Below are positions 51,801 to 61,331 of a stretch of 64,000 bases of DNA, piece after piece (within the stretch, counting starts at the first letter, position 1; every line of letters starts with the position of its first letter). The translations under genes and the position numbers were made by a program. Origin of the DNA: Sipunculus nudus (taxonomy: Eukaryota > Annelida > Sipuncula > Golfingiida > Sipunculidae); the NCBI GenBank assembly GCA_026874595.1, contig CM049306.1:108707142-108771141 (forward strand). The letters are read 5' to 3'. Below the pieces are notes generated by a model. That model was not told the origin of the DNA and did not search any database. It saw nothing but the letters and a program-made list of their open reading frames with translations.

Positions 51801-54800
51801 TAGCTTATACAGTATAAATTAAACCACAAAAAAAGGTTATCTGACCAAGATCCATGATTTATAATGTACCAAATGGTTATGGCATGGAGCCATATTGGCA
51901 CAATATTATAGTGTAAAACGGATTGGGTACAAATGTAGTTCAAGGCTTTTATCGTTTGTGGAAAGATAACATTTCTGATGATCATCGTACTGAAAGACGA
52001 CACGACAACAAAAAGCTGTGTATACTCCAAGTGGGCCTTGGTACAAGTCCTAATCCTATATAATTGTGCCATTCTGTTGGCAAGATTAAAAAGAAGAGAT
52101 GTATAACTAGATCATCGAGAGAAAATGGTTAATCGGCTATGTTGTGTACGGCCTTGGAAATAGGGTCAAGACCAAATATAAATATGAGGTGCGAATTTGT
52201 TACCTTACACTTATATACTATTAATGATTTAAAAAATATATAATTATTATATGGACAGTGACAGAACGTATACGGTCCAACACAGTGATATCTAAACGCC
52301 TGAAACCAGAGCAGAGAAGATTTCCCCTTAAATAGCAGTGTCTCGTCTGACGTCACTCCTTCTCTAACTGTGCTGTTATCTCACCTTGCTGTGGTCAGGG
52401 TCAGCTATTACGCTGACCTTCGACCTCCCGACCCCGGCAGGTAGTGGTGATGTCACGAATGCGTCCAGCAGACCCCGCCAGCCCTGCGGCTCCATGTCGA
52501 GCCGTTTAGACTTGCCGTAATCCGCCAGCTCAGCCAAAGCCGGGGAAGCCGCCTCCCCAACTCGCCATAATGTGTAGTTACTTCCATGCGTCCGACCTGT
52601 TGAGATAAAAATATTAAGTATCGCAAAGCTGAATACTTGAATATTATAGTTTAGCGCCCCTAATACGCCTTTAATCTCTAAAAAATAATTTAGTTGTTTT
52701 CGCCATGCGCGGGCCCTGTTAAAATCAATTAACTTGATGTATATATCGCAGAGCTGACTTGCAAACGCGATTACCAGAGTCCAGTAACATATTTCAATGC
52801 AAATTAAAAGTACATATATTTGAAACGTAGAATTCATATTTGCATTTAGTTTATTGAATGAATAATGCGCCAAGCATGCACCAGTATTTAGTTTATAGAA
52901 CATGCAATATTTTACAGCGTAAAATCAGGTGGAACAATCCTTAATATAACCTTCGTTAAAGATATATGCATGGAAATTGAAATAACACGAATATGAACAT
53001 ATATTTTAAATAAAAAACGTTTCGCAATGGACAGAAAGTCCCTTAAAATAAAAGATAGAAAATCATAAAGAAAACTAATTATATTGAGACTATACACATG
53101 TAACGATATACAGAATTAAAATTACTTCCACTTCTTTAAATTCTGATCAGGGAATACGTTAACAGATAATCAAATTATACATCGGGATGATTCATAATTA
53201 AAGATTATTAACATTCTATTTATTCTTTCATTTAATTATTACAGTTGAAGATATCCATGCATGTATTGGTAAGATATGGAAAACAATGTTTTTGTAAATT
53301 GTGTAGATTTTATAAGTAACGTCATTAAAACTTTAGATAGAACTTATGAATCGTATTTATAAATGTATCAATTCATTATCATTATTAGAAAGTTAAAAAT
53401 TTGAAGGAAAAAGAAAAATTAATACCGCTATTTTTATATACGTCCGTCCAAAACGGGACCCATTATATATGGTATACCCACGGTCCGTCCGTCAATCCGT
53501 TTGTCTGTCCGTCCGGTTACTATTAGGTAACTTATCAGGGCTTTTCACAAAACTCACAACTACTTACCCATAGATTATCTCGCCTGAGTTCGATTATAGG
53601 CAAAATCCACGCATATATAATTTGGTCAGAGGTCGGCATGCAGGCTATATATATATAGTTTGTGCATGGCGTCGCCACGATAACTTAATAGGAAAATGAT
53701 GCATATTGATTAAATATTTACCTGAATCAATTCTCTTTAAAACCCACGCATATGTTATAAGATCAGAGGTCACAAGACATAGGATAGGCGTATTATACAC
53801 CTTTGTGGTGCTTTTTTTTTAATTTTGTTGTAGTGTTTGTCATTGCGTTATATACATCATGTTTCTTCAAAACTTTCTGAAAATTCCAAGAAAATGACGT
53901 TTACATAAAGAAATGGAGACATTTCTGCCTTGCATCCTCGGCAGATGTAAATGTGATTAAATCCCAGAGAGTAATTCTCATAATATAGCGCTTCCGAAAA
54001 AAGAGGCAGGGAGGGAACGGGAAGATATATAAATCAAACATATACAAATCTGACTCGTGCAAGGCTCCTTAAATCACCCCAATGCTCTACATCAACTAAT
54101 GTGTATAACAGTAAACAATGATGTATACAATGATGTACGTGTACAATGATGAGACAGTTGTCAAGGAGGGGTTTCTGTTAATGCTTTATACTTATGCTGA
54201 GATACATATATTTTTATTTATTTATATATATTTTATACGTTAAGCATGTTCTTGTATTTCCTGTCAGTGTTCTCAAATATTTCGGCAATATCGTTTTTTC
54301 CGATATTATTACTCGTTTAACATTAAAATCATAAAAAGTATACAACCCGTCTCATAACAAAGGCATAAAGACGTGAACACATTACTCCAGTACTAAAGTC
54401 TCTTCATTGGTTGCCAATAAAAGAGAGGATCTTACATCAAAAACGTTGATGTTCACCTACTCTGCCTTTAATTAAATCGCTCCTGAATACATTTCCAAAC
54501 TGATATCTTTATTCAGCAGCCCAGTCGTCTCCTGAGATTCAGTTCCAATATTGTTCTCGGGAAGCCTAAGTCACGAAACTTTTCATATGCATGGTTACAG
54601 ACCATTTGCATGTGCTGTACCATCAAATAGTTTACCAGCTATATGATAGTATCAGGGATGCTGACTCCCTCCAATGCTTCAAACAAAGTTGAAACATATT
54701 TGTCTGCATCGGCTTACATGCATGTCATGATTTGAAATGTCTAGGACCTTTTGATAATGTACTATTTAATGCATTGACCCTTGAACGGTTTTATTACTGC

Positions 54801-56152
54801 ACTGATATGTTGCGCAATATAAATAAATATGCTTACGCTAATATACCTTTAAAAAAGACAGATATGTTCCAAAATGCAAGGGTATATTATACACATTTAT
54901 AACAAGCATGTAAACCATCGAGGCAGAAGAAAACAAACGGACAAGAAATATAAATTTTCGATCTTTATCGAAGATGTTTTACACGTGTTATTAGTTGCCT
55001 TTATATTTTTTTATTTTACATGAAAAGATTATATGCACTGCTTCTGAAAGTATATTAGGTTATCAAGCTGTATCAGTACACCCTATAAATCACGGTCCAG
55101 GCTTCTTTTTCTTGCAGTCCGGGCTTGTTCTGATGTGCCCTCACTCATTGCAAACAGGTCTGGCTCACTTCAACGTACACAGCATATATACTTCCTATTT
55201 TGTTACCGTAATGACTGCAAAGCTGTGAATCTGCGTCATACAACCTATTCTATTACCGTAATGTTAGTAAACAGTGACACGGCGTGGTTCATCAGGCAGA
55301 ATAGGACAAGTCAATTGGCCACTGGACATTTTCTAGAACAGGTCACTGGGTACAAAATGGACCACACAATGAGCGAAAAAGTACAATGATCGAGCTCTTT
55401 GTACTTTATTACCTGTAGTCAAATGATTAAAATTTTATGAAACTGGCATTAATATGTTAAATAAAGAAACGTTTATGCTTATACTATGGTCAAATGTGCG
55501 GTGCATTACGATGGTATAGCTTACATTACAGTTACTTTTACATTGGTATATCGATTTTGTATGAACGCAATAACATATTTTGTATATCTTTTTACTGGTC
55601 GTTCTAAATCGGTTTACATTTTTCTAGTTTTTTTAATATTATGTTTCATATAAACACTCTGCAATATAAATATAGAAAATGAAAAATTACAATATGTTAT
55701 CGTAAAAGCTGGTCAACTTTATGAACTACCTATCCACAACCTATATCTAAAATAAACGATATAATGTAAACTAAGTTTTCCAACCAAAAAACCATCAGAC
55801 ATTATGTAGATTAAAATATTCTGATGATAAAGTCAAGTTAACGAAAAAGTTGTTAAATACATCTTTCAAGATTACACATCCAGAAATTCTCATATATGCT
55901 TGGATTATAAGCAAATTTTTAAAAGAAACTAATGCAATACTCACCCACGAGTTTGCTCCACTGGGCTGGTGGTCGGTACAGAGGATAGTCTCTGGGGAAG
56001 GCTTCTTTGGACCACGTCCCTCGGAACGTTAGATGGTACAATGCAGCGCGGTCATTGGTGCAATCCGAGGGATCATCAGGAATTGCCCCACAAACAAAAT
56101 CAAGCGTCCAAAGGCAAAAGAGAAATGGTAAAACTGTTGAAGACCACATCAT
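15531..56152 (-). CDS. Spondin-2/mindin-like secreted matrix protein, four exons
   Basis: Gene-level entry, complement of joined exons 56152-55945, 52596-52385, 44600-44201 and 15853-15531 (1143 nt, 380 residues plus stop). All three junctions are in phase. Domains: signal peptide ~1-22 (MMWSSTVLPFLFCLWTLDFV then CGA); Spondin domain ~30-265 with LTFRGTWS, SPDWFTGVDSLELC, MDAGT and ITSSSPSHPAASFFYP hallmarks; thrombospondin type-1 repeat ~277-325 (WGEWSACSKTCG); Arg-rich tail ~326-380. Human SPON2 has 331 residues and the same domain order. Such proteins are extracellular matrix and pattern-recognition or adhesion factors in vertebrates; the role here is inferred only. The span is 40.6 kb because intron 3 is filled by satellite DNA. 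Confidence 0.88.
15854..16265 (-). other. Non-satellite remainder of spondin intron 3, 3' side
   Basis: About 410 bp of unremarkable sequence separates the satellite from exon 4. It holds the branch and polypyrimidine region of the acceptor and nothing else I can identify. Confidence 0.6.
18951..27118. repeat. Higher-order repeat: two tandem copies of 4084 bp
   Basis: Landmark variants recur at exactly +4084: CTCCTGAGCA at 18951 and 23035, and the ATATTCCTCGG variant near 19095 and 23179. A 61-codon open stretch is repeated at 22165 and 26249. The copies differ at only a few positions noticed by eye (for example CTACGAGCC versus CTACAAGCC). Copies are 18951-23034 and 23035-27118. Confidence 0.92.
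26504..31095. repeat. Higher-order repeat: two tandem copies of about 2296 bp
   Basis: The unusual monomers GGGACGTATATG and CTATGTTGCTTGG recur at +2296 (for example 26821 and 29117). Copies run approximately 26504-28799 and 28800-31095, so the first overlaps the end of the 4084-bp repeat. Confidence 0.85.
35190..41600. repeat. Higher-order repeat with offset about 3636 bp and internal indels
   Basis: TGTCCTTTGTTCCATGG at 35191 recurs at 38827, and AGGATCTACAGGCC at 35731 recurs at 39367 (offset 3636). Later landmarks shift to 3539 (36782 and 40321) and 3576 (37721 and 41297). The two copies therefore differ by block insertions or deletions near multiples of the monomer. Confidence 0.8.
43265..43828. 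other. Spacer between satellite and 22-bp minisatellite
   Basis: AT-rich. It contains a short direct repeat: CCCCTGAAGACGTCTTCACA near 43568 and CCCCTGTAGATGTCTCCACA near 43620. No gene is seen. Confidence 0.5.
43829..44185. repeat. 22-bp minisatellite ending 15 bp from the spondin exon 3 donor
   Basis: About 16 units of AATTTCCCTCAATGGACAAC plus GT are present, with some units extended by an extra TTAATTC or TAATTT. Left units read GATTTTCATCAATGGAC. On the transcript strand this is nearly the first sequence of the intron after exon 3. Confidence 0.9.
44201..44600 (-). CDS. Spondin-2-like exon 3 (core of Spondin domain)
   Basis: The acceptor is TTTGTTTCAG|CTTTCT. The donor is AACAG|GTTGGT, which is weak after +2 but gives the right phase to exon 4. 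It encodes IPSPDWFTGVDSLELCQRGK, then PPMDAGTRRG and ITSSSPSHPAASFFYP. In human mindin the metal-site acidic residues fall in SPDW and DxxxD (DAGTD). Here the second reads DAGTR, so one of the expected Asp residues is Arg. Confidence 0.92.
44640..44722. repeat. GAT/GTA/ATC trinucleotide microsatellite, partly inverted
   Basis: (GAT)n near 44641-44655 faces (ATC)n and (ATT)n at 44697-44716, with GTAGTAGTG between, so the tract can form a hairpin. It is 40 bp upstream of spondin exon 3 on the transcript strand. Confidence 0.75.
44983..45775 (+). mobile_element. Degenerate non-LTR retrotransposon (LINE) fragment
   Basis: Frame 1 from 44983 reads DILKYLDAPNCKGNSKFATV, then a frameshift gives YFSSAFSTTQPRVPLGKL and RWIHSFLTERSQFVM, the reverse transcriptase palm pattern DFSSAFNT...RWxxSFLxxRxQ. 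From about 45290 LGNVKLLYERYC and RTAGFGPASIRILND match the C-terminal tail of such proteins. The catalytic FADD region is deleted between 45215 and 45290. A 3' UTR-like stretch ends with AATAAAGGCTTATCTTATC at about 45770. It is broken by frameshifts and stops and cannot be active. It lies antisense in spondin intron 2. Confidence 0.8.
45868..46108 (-). mobile_element. tRNA-derived SINE with an internal CCGGGTACTCCGG block
   Basis: Read on the - strand from 46108, AGCTGAGTGGTAAAACGCTC is an A-box-like head and GGTTCGATTCC a perfect B box. A body follows with TTTTCTCCGGGTACTCCGGT and a tail AATAAATAAAG ending in (TA)n. This head-body-tail layout is that of a tRNA-headed SINE. It lies in spondin intron 2, in the same orientation as the gene. 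Confidence 0.8.
46925..46953. repeat. AAT microsatellite
   Basis: (AAT)n of about 9 units. A similar short AAT tract is at 47985-48010. Confidence 0.8.
46965..47800. repeat. Probable dispersed repeat with CCTGTGACCTTGACCTTT motifs
   Basis: GGTCCTGTGACCTTGAC occurs at 47551 and 47666, each followed by CTTTGGCCT or TTTTGACCT. A hairpin CATCTCCG/CGGAGATG type sequence lies near 46970. The limits and class are unknown. Confidence 0.35.
47818..47873. repeat. 28-bp perfect tandem duplication
   Basis: CGGCCAATCACCAATCTTCC plus CGAAAAGA occurs twice in a row. Confidence 0.9.
48206..50053. mobile_element. hAT-type DNA transposon (non-autonomous) with 8-bp target duplication
   Basis: The 8-bp duplication CTCAATCG lies at 48206-48213 and 50046-50053. 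The element proper, 48214-50045 (1832 bp), starts CAGCGGCGTATCTAG and ends with the complement of CAGTGGCGTACCTAA. Subterminal GC-rich blocks (GCCGGGGCGG / CGCCCGGGGCGG) and a run of about 19 C at 50012-50030 are typical of this kind of end. The CAG...CTG termini with an 8-bp duplication fit hAT. The interior is AT-rich and has no recognisable transposase. It lies in spondin intron 2. Confidence 0.88.
50054..52384 (-). other. Remainder of spondin intron 2, with a diverged duplication
   Basis: No exon is supported. Segments at about 50718-50815 and 51931-52025 are related at lower identity (shared GTTCAAGG, CGTTTGTG, GTACTGAAAGAC-like words and ACAACAAA). Their - strand translations also align (FVVVLSFSTT and FVVVSSFSTM), suggesting two old copies of one sequence, coding or not. 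Confidence 0.4.
52385..52596 (-). CDS. Spondin-2-like exon 2 (Spondin domain)
   Basis: The acceptor is TTATCTCAACAG|GTCGGA and the donor CAGCAAG|GTGAGA. It encodes RTHGSNYTLWRVGEAASPAL then AELADYGKS and a segment ending KVSVIADPDHSK. This corresponds to the family pattern HSxxYxLWxxGxxAS and the strand preceding the SPDW motif. It continues exon 1 by completing a Gly codon. Confidence 0.88.
53440..53800. repeat. CCGTCC-rich dispersed repeat in spondin intron 1
   Basis: It contains GGTCCGTCCGTCAATCCGTT and CTGTCCGTCCGG, then two related units with CCACGCATAT and CAGAGGTC at about 53608 and 53745. CGTCCGTCCG openings are common in mollusc repeats, but the class is unknown. The intron around it (52597-53440) is AT-rich with nothing identified. 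Confidence 0.45.
54378..54833 (+). mobile_element. LINE 3' end (L2/CR1/jockey-like), degenerate
   Basis: From 54378 the frame reads HITPVLKSLHWLPIKERILH, the highly conserved C-terminal reverse transcriptase motif of these LINEs. Frameshifts follow with APEYISKLI and a YRPFACAVPSNSLPA-like segment. It ends in TGCGCAATATAAATAAATAT, similar to the 3' tail of L2/CR1 elements. Stops and frameshifts show it is dead. It lies antisense in spondin intron 1. Confidence 0.82.
54834..55944 (-). other. Spondin intron 1, donor side
   Basis: AT-rich, with short open frames only. ATTACCGTAATG appears twice (55203, 55252). No element ends were identified. Confidence 0.5.
55945..56152 (-). CDS. Spondin-2-like exon 1 (signal peptide and start of Spondin domain)
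   Basis: It encodes two adjacent Met codons, a hydrophobic signal peptide, then CTNDRAALYHLTFRGTWSKE and FPRDYPLYRPPAQWSKLV, the canonical opening of Spondin_N. The donor is CTCGTGG|GTGAGT. Either Met could start; the first is chosen because nothing distinguishes them. Confidence 0.88.
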
Positions 56153-56287
56153 GGTTCGAACGTTATGAAATTATGCCCCACCTGTTTGTCTTAAATCAGA
56201 TTAATTCTGACAAGCTACTTGCGTAAGGCGCCTGTTCGACGTACGCTTTTACACCGAGCGATTGCTTGCTCCGTATTCAGCGAGGGA

Positions 56288-56295
56288 TTTATATA
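56288..56295 (-). promoter_or_regulatory. TATA box of the spondin-2-like gene
   Basis: The - strand reads GCTATATAAATCC here. Transcription would be expected to start about 30 bp downstream, near 56260, giving a 5' UTR of about 110 nt before the first ATG at 56152. The flanking sequence is more GC-rich than the neighbourhood, and a CACGTG E-box palindrome lies upstream at about 56367. Confidence 0.6.
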
Positions 56296-56299
56296 GCGG

Positions 56300-57325
56300 C
56301 TCTTGTTGTACGGAGGAGAAAAAAAGACTACCAGTCAGGTTCTAGGTATCCTTGTAGTATCGCCACCACGTGCCTGACACTGATGTAACGGCACACCTCC
56401 CAGGGCCCTGGTGGACTTGGCCGTCTTACACTTGTGCTGGGGTATCCCGGCTCCGGTAACTTGCAGACCAAGCAGTTTGATAGCATCTTCAAAAGAAGCC
56501 ACCCGCTGTGGCTTTGTTTTATTTAGAAGCGGAAAATGGGCGGCAGCGTGTTTCGTTTGATATTATTCCACGCGACCACCTCAGCGCGCGTACATTTGGC
56601 AGGTATATAGCTACGGCCAGAGAACACGTGCAGTTCACTGGGTGCGAAGTCTATATCCTTGAAAGTCTGATGCTAGGCAGCATTAATTTATCTTCTTATA
56701 AGCATGTTTTCACTCGCTTAATTGATAACGACAACAACAAATGTGCTTCGTTTGATCTCTTTGTAAGATTTGTGAAGACTGGCACAATATAAAGTGGCTT
56801 CAGGCAGGCTTATGGCGTTGGATATTCTATACTCAGCAGACTGGTTGTTCTAGATACAGCCGAGACACATGGTGACAGCTTACAACAGAAAAAAATAAAT
56901 CAAGAAAGTTTTATAATTATTAGCATTCCTCATTCCCATTAAACATTACAACTAGTATTTTATGGAAGACATTTGTTTTCTTGATATTGTTTTCCAGATA
57001 TAGCAAAGGAAATGTTTTACAATGATGATGAACTAAACGCAGATTCTAAATATGGAATTGTTTCTGCAATATTAACCCAAAGGCCGCATAACTGCTATTT
57101 AGTCGGATTGTAAGACCTTTTTTCCGGATGCGCCTTCAATTAATAAGAAGGCGTTATGATATACGGCAGACATAATATAAGATATATCTCAGGCAGAATA
57201 TTACTATAATATAAATGCAAAGGCGTAATATATACTGGGAACAATGTATAGTATCATGGAACAGTAGTTTCAGGGCAAACAACATTCGCCTCCTATATAA
57301 TACGTCTTGGCCATCTGCATGTTAT
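56300..57325. other. Upstream flank of the spondin gene, no gene supported
   Basis: A 94-codon + strand open frame at 56508-56792 opens MALFYLEAENGRQRVSFDII but has no domain I recognise and no supporting splice or promoter signals. The first ~200 bp are promoter-proximal and more GC-rich. Confidence 0.4.
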
Positions 57326-57326
57326 A

Positions 57327-57720
57327 ATAATGATAATAATAATAATAATATATTTCATTTGCATAGTACTATTTCAATAGAACAGATATCAAAAGCGCTT
57401 TATAAGACTAAGAGCATACGTTGATTAAACCATTACTAAGAGGACATTTATACTAAAAAAATAAAATATAAATTAAAGATCCCTGCTCAGCCCTGATTTC
57501 TAAGAACTACCACAAGCTCCTATAAAAAGGGCAATTTTTAAGATTTTTGTTAAAAGAAGCTAAAGATGGTGCAAATCTGACCGAGTGTTGAAGTTCATTC
57601 CACAACCATGCATGCATGGTGCCACAGTTGCATGAGAAGTCTCTTGAACGACACATCTCATCTGCATGTACTTGGTGCCTTGTGAATCACTAAAAGCCCT
57701 TGGTCGGATGACTTAAGCTA
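57327..57720 (+). repeat. Probable dispersed repeat (CATTTGCATAGT ... TTCATTCCACAACC type)
   Basis: (AAT)n is followed by TTTCATTTGCATAGTACTAT, AAAAGCGCTTTATAAGAC and, farther on, GAAGTTCATTCCACAACCAT. This order resembles a dispersed repeat family common in aquatic animal genomes that carries an ATAGCGC...AAAGCGCTTTA opening and a GAGTTCCACA body. This is from memory of the family's look only. Confidence 0.4.
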
Positions 57721-58142
57721 TATCTAGCTGGAACATAAAAAAATAAAAGTTATAATATATAAATTACACTGTACAGAAACATATCGATTACTTTGCAGGG
57801 TCGTTATAAGTGATAACTGTATCATACATATGTAACTGTTTATTACATTTCATATGCATGCAGTTACAAAAGACAGGGAACATTCTGTTTAGCGGAACAT
57901 CGCGTCATAACGTATCAACAATAAAAAGGTTCACGACCCTAAAATCTACTTAATTATAATGACAAGAATAACCGTAATAATAATTATAACCGTAATAATA
58001 ATAATAATGACTGATGTCATCTTGTTGACAGAACAGGTTGGCTGTTGTTTTGTACGATACACGATACATTGAAAAGGAAATTTTTGCACTTTTTTAATAA
58101 TATATATACAATTGATGAGAACAGGAACATAACTAGTATATA

Positions 58143-58184
<42 letters not shown>

Positions 58185-59320
58185 TTTTAGTCCTAATGAA
58201 GAATAAAAGGTCAAGAGATGGTACTCTATCCTCCAATAAGACTTTCGTGCATGTGTTGGTTTACAGGAATAAAACCGAACTAATTTGATAAACCTTTGAT
58301 GTCAAGTAAGTTAAGATTTTCACAAAGCAGAACAGACGGCAGATTTTTCGATTGCATGGAGCCTGGATTTCTCGTGTAACAAGAAGTGTTTTGCCACAAG
58401 TGTCTTGTCAATCATTCCAGGATTCTGTTCCTTCTTACTTTTGTTCACCGTGAATTTGGTGCATGGTACAAGACAGGCCGACCATGCACGTCTGTCTTTG
58501 TATATTAAATCATGGTACATCATCCACAACGCCCTAACAACTTTAAAAAGGGAATCTATTATGTTCACATGATGGCACATATATAAACAAACATGGACCG
58601 GCAAGCTCGGGAGATTTGTGACGCCACTCATATGCATCACCGGGACGTCAAAGACGTCTATTAGGTCCGAAACACATCATAAGAATTTGGTATTATTTTA
58701 ATTTTTTTTTTTCTTTTTCGTGAAAGTGTTTGGTTCCCATAAAGGTTTTTAGACATGCATAAACATGTGATATTTAGTCGTTATAGTGGAAGACATCGAA
58801 CTCCATTTGGAGGGGTACACCTAAGCAAAATTCTCTTTAGGAGCATTCTACCAGAGAGTGCCCTCCAAATGCACAAACACATGCACACACTATATTCAAT
58901 TTCACGCTTTCGGCTTTTACCAACTTGGCACCTCTGTTTCTATTACGTATACTTCGTGACAGAACTTTTTTTAATTACTTTTAAATCATGTCTATTACAT
59001 AGTCAACAATGAAATGTGAAATGCATATTTTGATGCCACGGTAATTGCTTTGGGAAACCGGGTCTCCTGCATGCTGTCTGCCTTCACAAATTTCTCAATC
59101 AGCAAGTTTAATCAAACATTATAATAACTAACATAAAATCTTCAGTACTAAAATAAAACCGCGCGAGTTGTAAAAAATAGAAATTGATGTTGAATTGAAG
59201 GGATTTACTTTCATGATAACATAAAAGAATCAAAGTTTATCCAAACATTTAAGTTTTCATCTAAAAATAACAATATACATAACGTTAACCCCCCGCGTTT
59301 CAAATATAAAGTATAAAGCT
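57721..59320. other. AT-rich stretch, no gene supported
   Basis: It contains AAT/AACCG-type simple sequence at 57950-58012 and a (TA)n at 58146-58181. Open frames are short and unconvincing. Confidence 0.5.
58146..58181. repeat. (TA)n microsatellite
   Basis: About 18 uninterrupted TA units. Confidence 0.95.
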
Positions 59321-59321
59321 A

Positions 59322-59561
59322 ACATTCCTTATATGTACGGAATGCTGGATGCGGACTAAGTAAATAAAGGGGATATTAATAATTCCTTGTGCGCACATCC
59401 GGCATGCGGAAAGCGTTTCCGGCTGCATGTAAAGTTTTTTGCCGGTTCCGCATGGAATTTCCATGGGCAACACTTATAGGAAACACGCATTCTGCCGTGC
59501 CGGTACATATCAAATTTCTCAACATGTATTCCGCATGCCGCATTCCGTACATCAGGAATCT
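59322..59561. mobile_element. Foldback/MITE-like element with ~30-bp imperfect inverted ends
   Basis: ATTCCTTATATGTACGGAAT at the left and the complement of GCATTCCGTACATCAGGAAT at the right pair, extended inward by GCTGGATGCGG and CCGCATGC. The interior repeats GGCATGCGGAA and CCGCATGGAA words in both orientations. It is 240 bp and has no coding capacity. Confidence 0.65.
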
Positions 59562-59637
59562 TAGTTTTAGTCCCTTTGCATGCTTGCTGAAGCACCATCA
59601 CAGGGGTCTATTATAGATATTGCTGTCATACGCGATA

Positions 59638-59931
59638 TATACCCCTTTCACACGCCAAACGTTTTCTAACCGATTTCTGCAAAGCGGTTTGGCCAAAACG
59701 TTTTAGTGCGTTTACACGGGCATAAGGTAAAATCATTTTCAAACCGTTTTGAAAACGTTTCTTAGCGTTCACACGACAATAAAGCAAAGCGGAAAAAAGA
59801 TTCGCATTCAAAACGTTTTGAAACCACTTCCTGAGCTTGATAAAAAAGCGCTTTGGTTTGCCGTGTGAACTCTCAAAACGTTTTCAACACGGTTTGATAA
59901 CGGTTTGCGTTTGCCGTGTGAAAGGGGTATA
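59638..59931. mobile_element. 294-bp MITE with perfect 17-bp terminal inverted repeats
   Basis: Left TATACCCCTTTCACACG and right CGTGTGAAAGGGGTATA are exact complements. The flanking TA is a possible target duplication. The interior is built from repeated AAAACGTTTT/AAACCGTTTT palindromic words and further GTGTGAAC/GTTCACAC subterminal motifs. It is non-coding. Confidence 0.85.
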
Positions 59932-60078
59932 AGAGGTGGGATTAAATTACAAGGGGTTTATATTATATGTGTCCAGTTACTTAACTGAATAAAGTGTCAT
60001 AAAATCTAGCATGTCTTGTATAATATGACAAGTTTAAAGCTTACCATAAATCGTGCAAAGTTATCCGATTATATTGGT

Positions 60079-60163
60079 GTGTATAATGGTTCCAATTATA
60101 TGTGTACCCTGCAGTGTATAATGGTTCCAATTATATGTGTATCCTGCAGTGTATAATGGTATT
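60079..60163. repeat. 35-bp tandem repeat, 2.4 copies
   Basis: GTGTATAATGGTTCCAATTA followed by TATGTGTACCCTGCA repeats at 60079, 60114 and partly 60149. Confidence 0.88.
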
Positions 60164-60960
60164 CTTTTCTGGCTGCGAATTATTCATTTCTATGCTCTTC
60201 GCCACCTGTCAAAAGCAAGATTTAAAACTCTTAATTCACCTTAAGTGGAACCAGTGGCCACAGCATAATTTCATATACAACAGTATGTATACTTTATAAC
60301 ATAATTAATAAAGCTTGATAATATGTTTGTATAGAAACTTAATCATACCCTTCATCACGGTATCCAATTTTAATTCATGAACTTAATATTTTCTGATGAA
60401 AGAAGTATCAGCTCTCCTTTTACTGCCATCGGTGATTTATGGAATGGGATTGATATATAGCTCTCCTGAGGTTTTCAAACGTGATGGTCTGACATATATA
60501 ATATATATCATCATTATGCCTTCTCATCATGCAAGTCAGCATGTTTTGTAAAACTGATGGTAACTGTTATATTACGCATATTATTTATATTTTCTGTTCT
60601 AGGATTGATGCTGCCTGAGCATATGAGAAAACCACATACATAAAATTGCTCCACTCTGCGAGAGGGGGGAAATTACTTCTGCTAAACTATAAATCAGCGA
60701 CGGTACTTTGAGTTCCCTCCGGGAGGAGCAGACTGTGACAGCAGTGAACTGATCAGGAGATAGGCCCTATGACTCTGTCACCTCAGAGGGATTTACTGCC
60801 AGGGAAACAGAGGGGATGGGAACTGTCTCTGTAGGGCTTTTTCTCTTGGTCTCTATAGAAATCAGCTTCGTAATGATCATGTGCGTCTTGCTGCAACGTT
60901 GGATAACAGAGACTGTTATGATTCCACAAAGAATACGATCAGTGGGGACTGTCGTATACC
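60164..60960. other. No gene supported
   Basis: The stretch has mixed composition. Short direct and inverted words (CCCTCCGGGAGG at 60716) occur, but no element ends or coding region are identified. Confidence 0.45.
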
Positions 60961-60965
60961 ACTCT

Positions 60966-61165
60966 TAGAAAAAAATGGAACCCTTTTTGGTACTTTGGCT
61001 TGTCACGTATTTGGAACCCACATTGGTTCCCTGAGGAACCCTGAATGTAGGTTCCTTCTGGAACCCTCCAAGGGGGTTCCACGGGGAACCGTTCTGGTTC
61101 TATAGATACGTTTAGGGTTCCTTGAGGAACCGAAACAGGTTTCGTAGGGAACCTTGTATGTTTCT
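60966..61165. mobile_element. GGTTCC/GGAACC-dense MITE-like element
   Basis: In about 200 bp the words GGTTCC and GGAACC occur together more than ten times in alternating orientation (for example GGTTCCCTGAGGAACC, GGGTTCCTTGAGGAACC). The left edge AAAAATGGAACCCTTTTTGG recalls short dispersed elements with a GAACCCTTTTTGG end common in fish genomes. Limits are approximate. Confidence 0.5.
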
Positions 61166-61273
61166 GATTACTTCCGATGGGTCCTTTTTCAATTAACAAG
61201 GAATGGTTTACAGACATTAATTGGGTTCCTTGACTTAGTTGTTCCAACGAACTTCGAAAGGTTATACATATTC

Positions 61274-61277
<4 letters not shown>

Positions 61278-61323
<46 letters not shown>
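61278..61323. repeat. (TA)n microsatellite
   Basis: About 22 TA units, continuing imperfectly to 61335. Confidence 0.95.

Positions 61324-61331
<8 letters not shown>

Noticed and set aside
56508-56792. 94-codon + strand frame upstream of the spondin promoter
   Set aside because: No domain, conserved motif or transcript signal is visible. It lies in promoter-flanking DNA of the opposite strand.
58320-58640. 106-codon - strand frame
   Set aside because: No recognisable domain, and no splice or polyadenylation context to support it as a gene.
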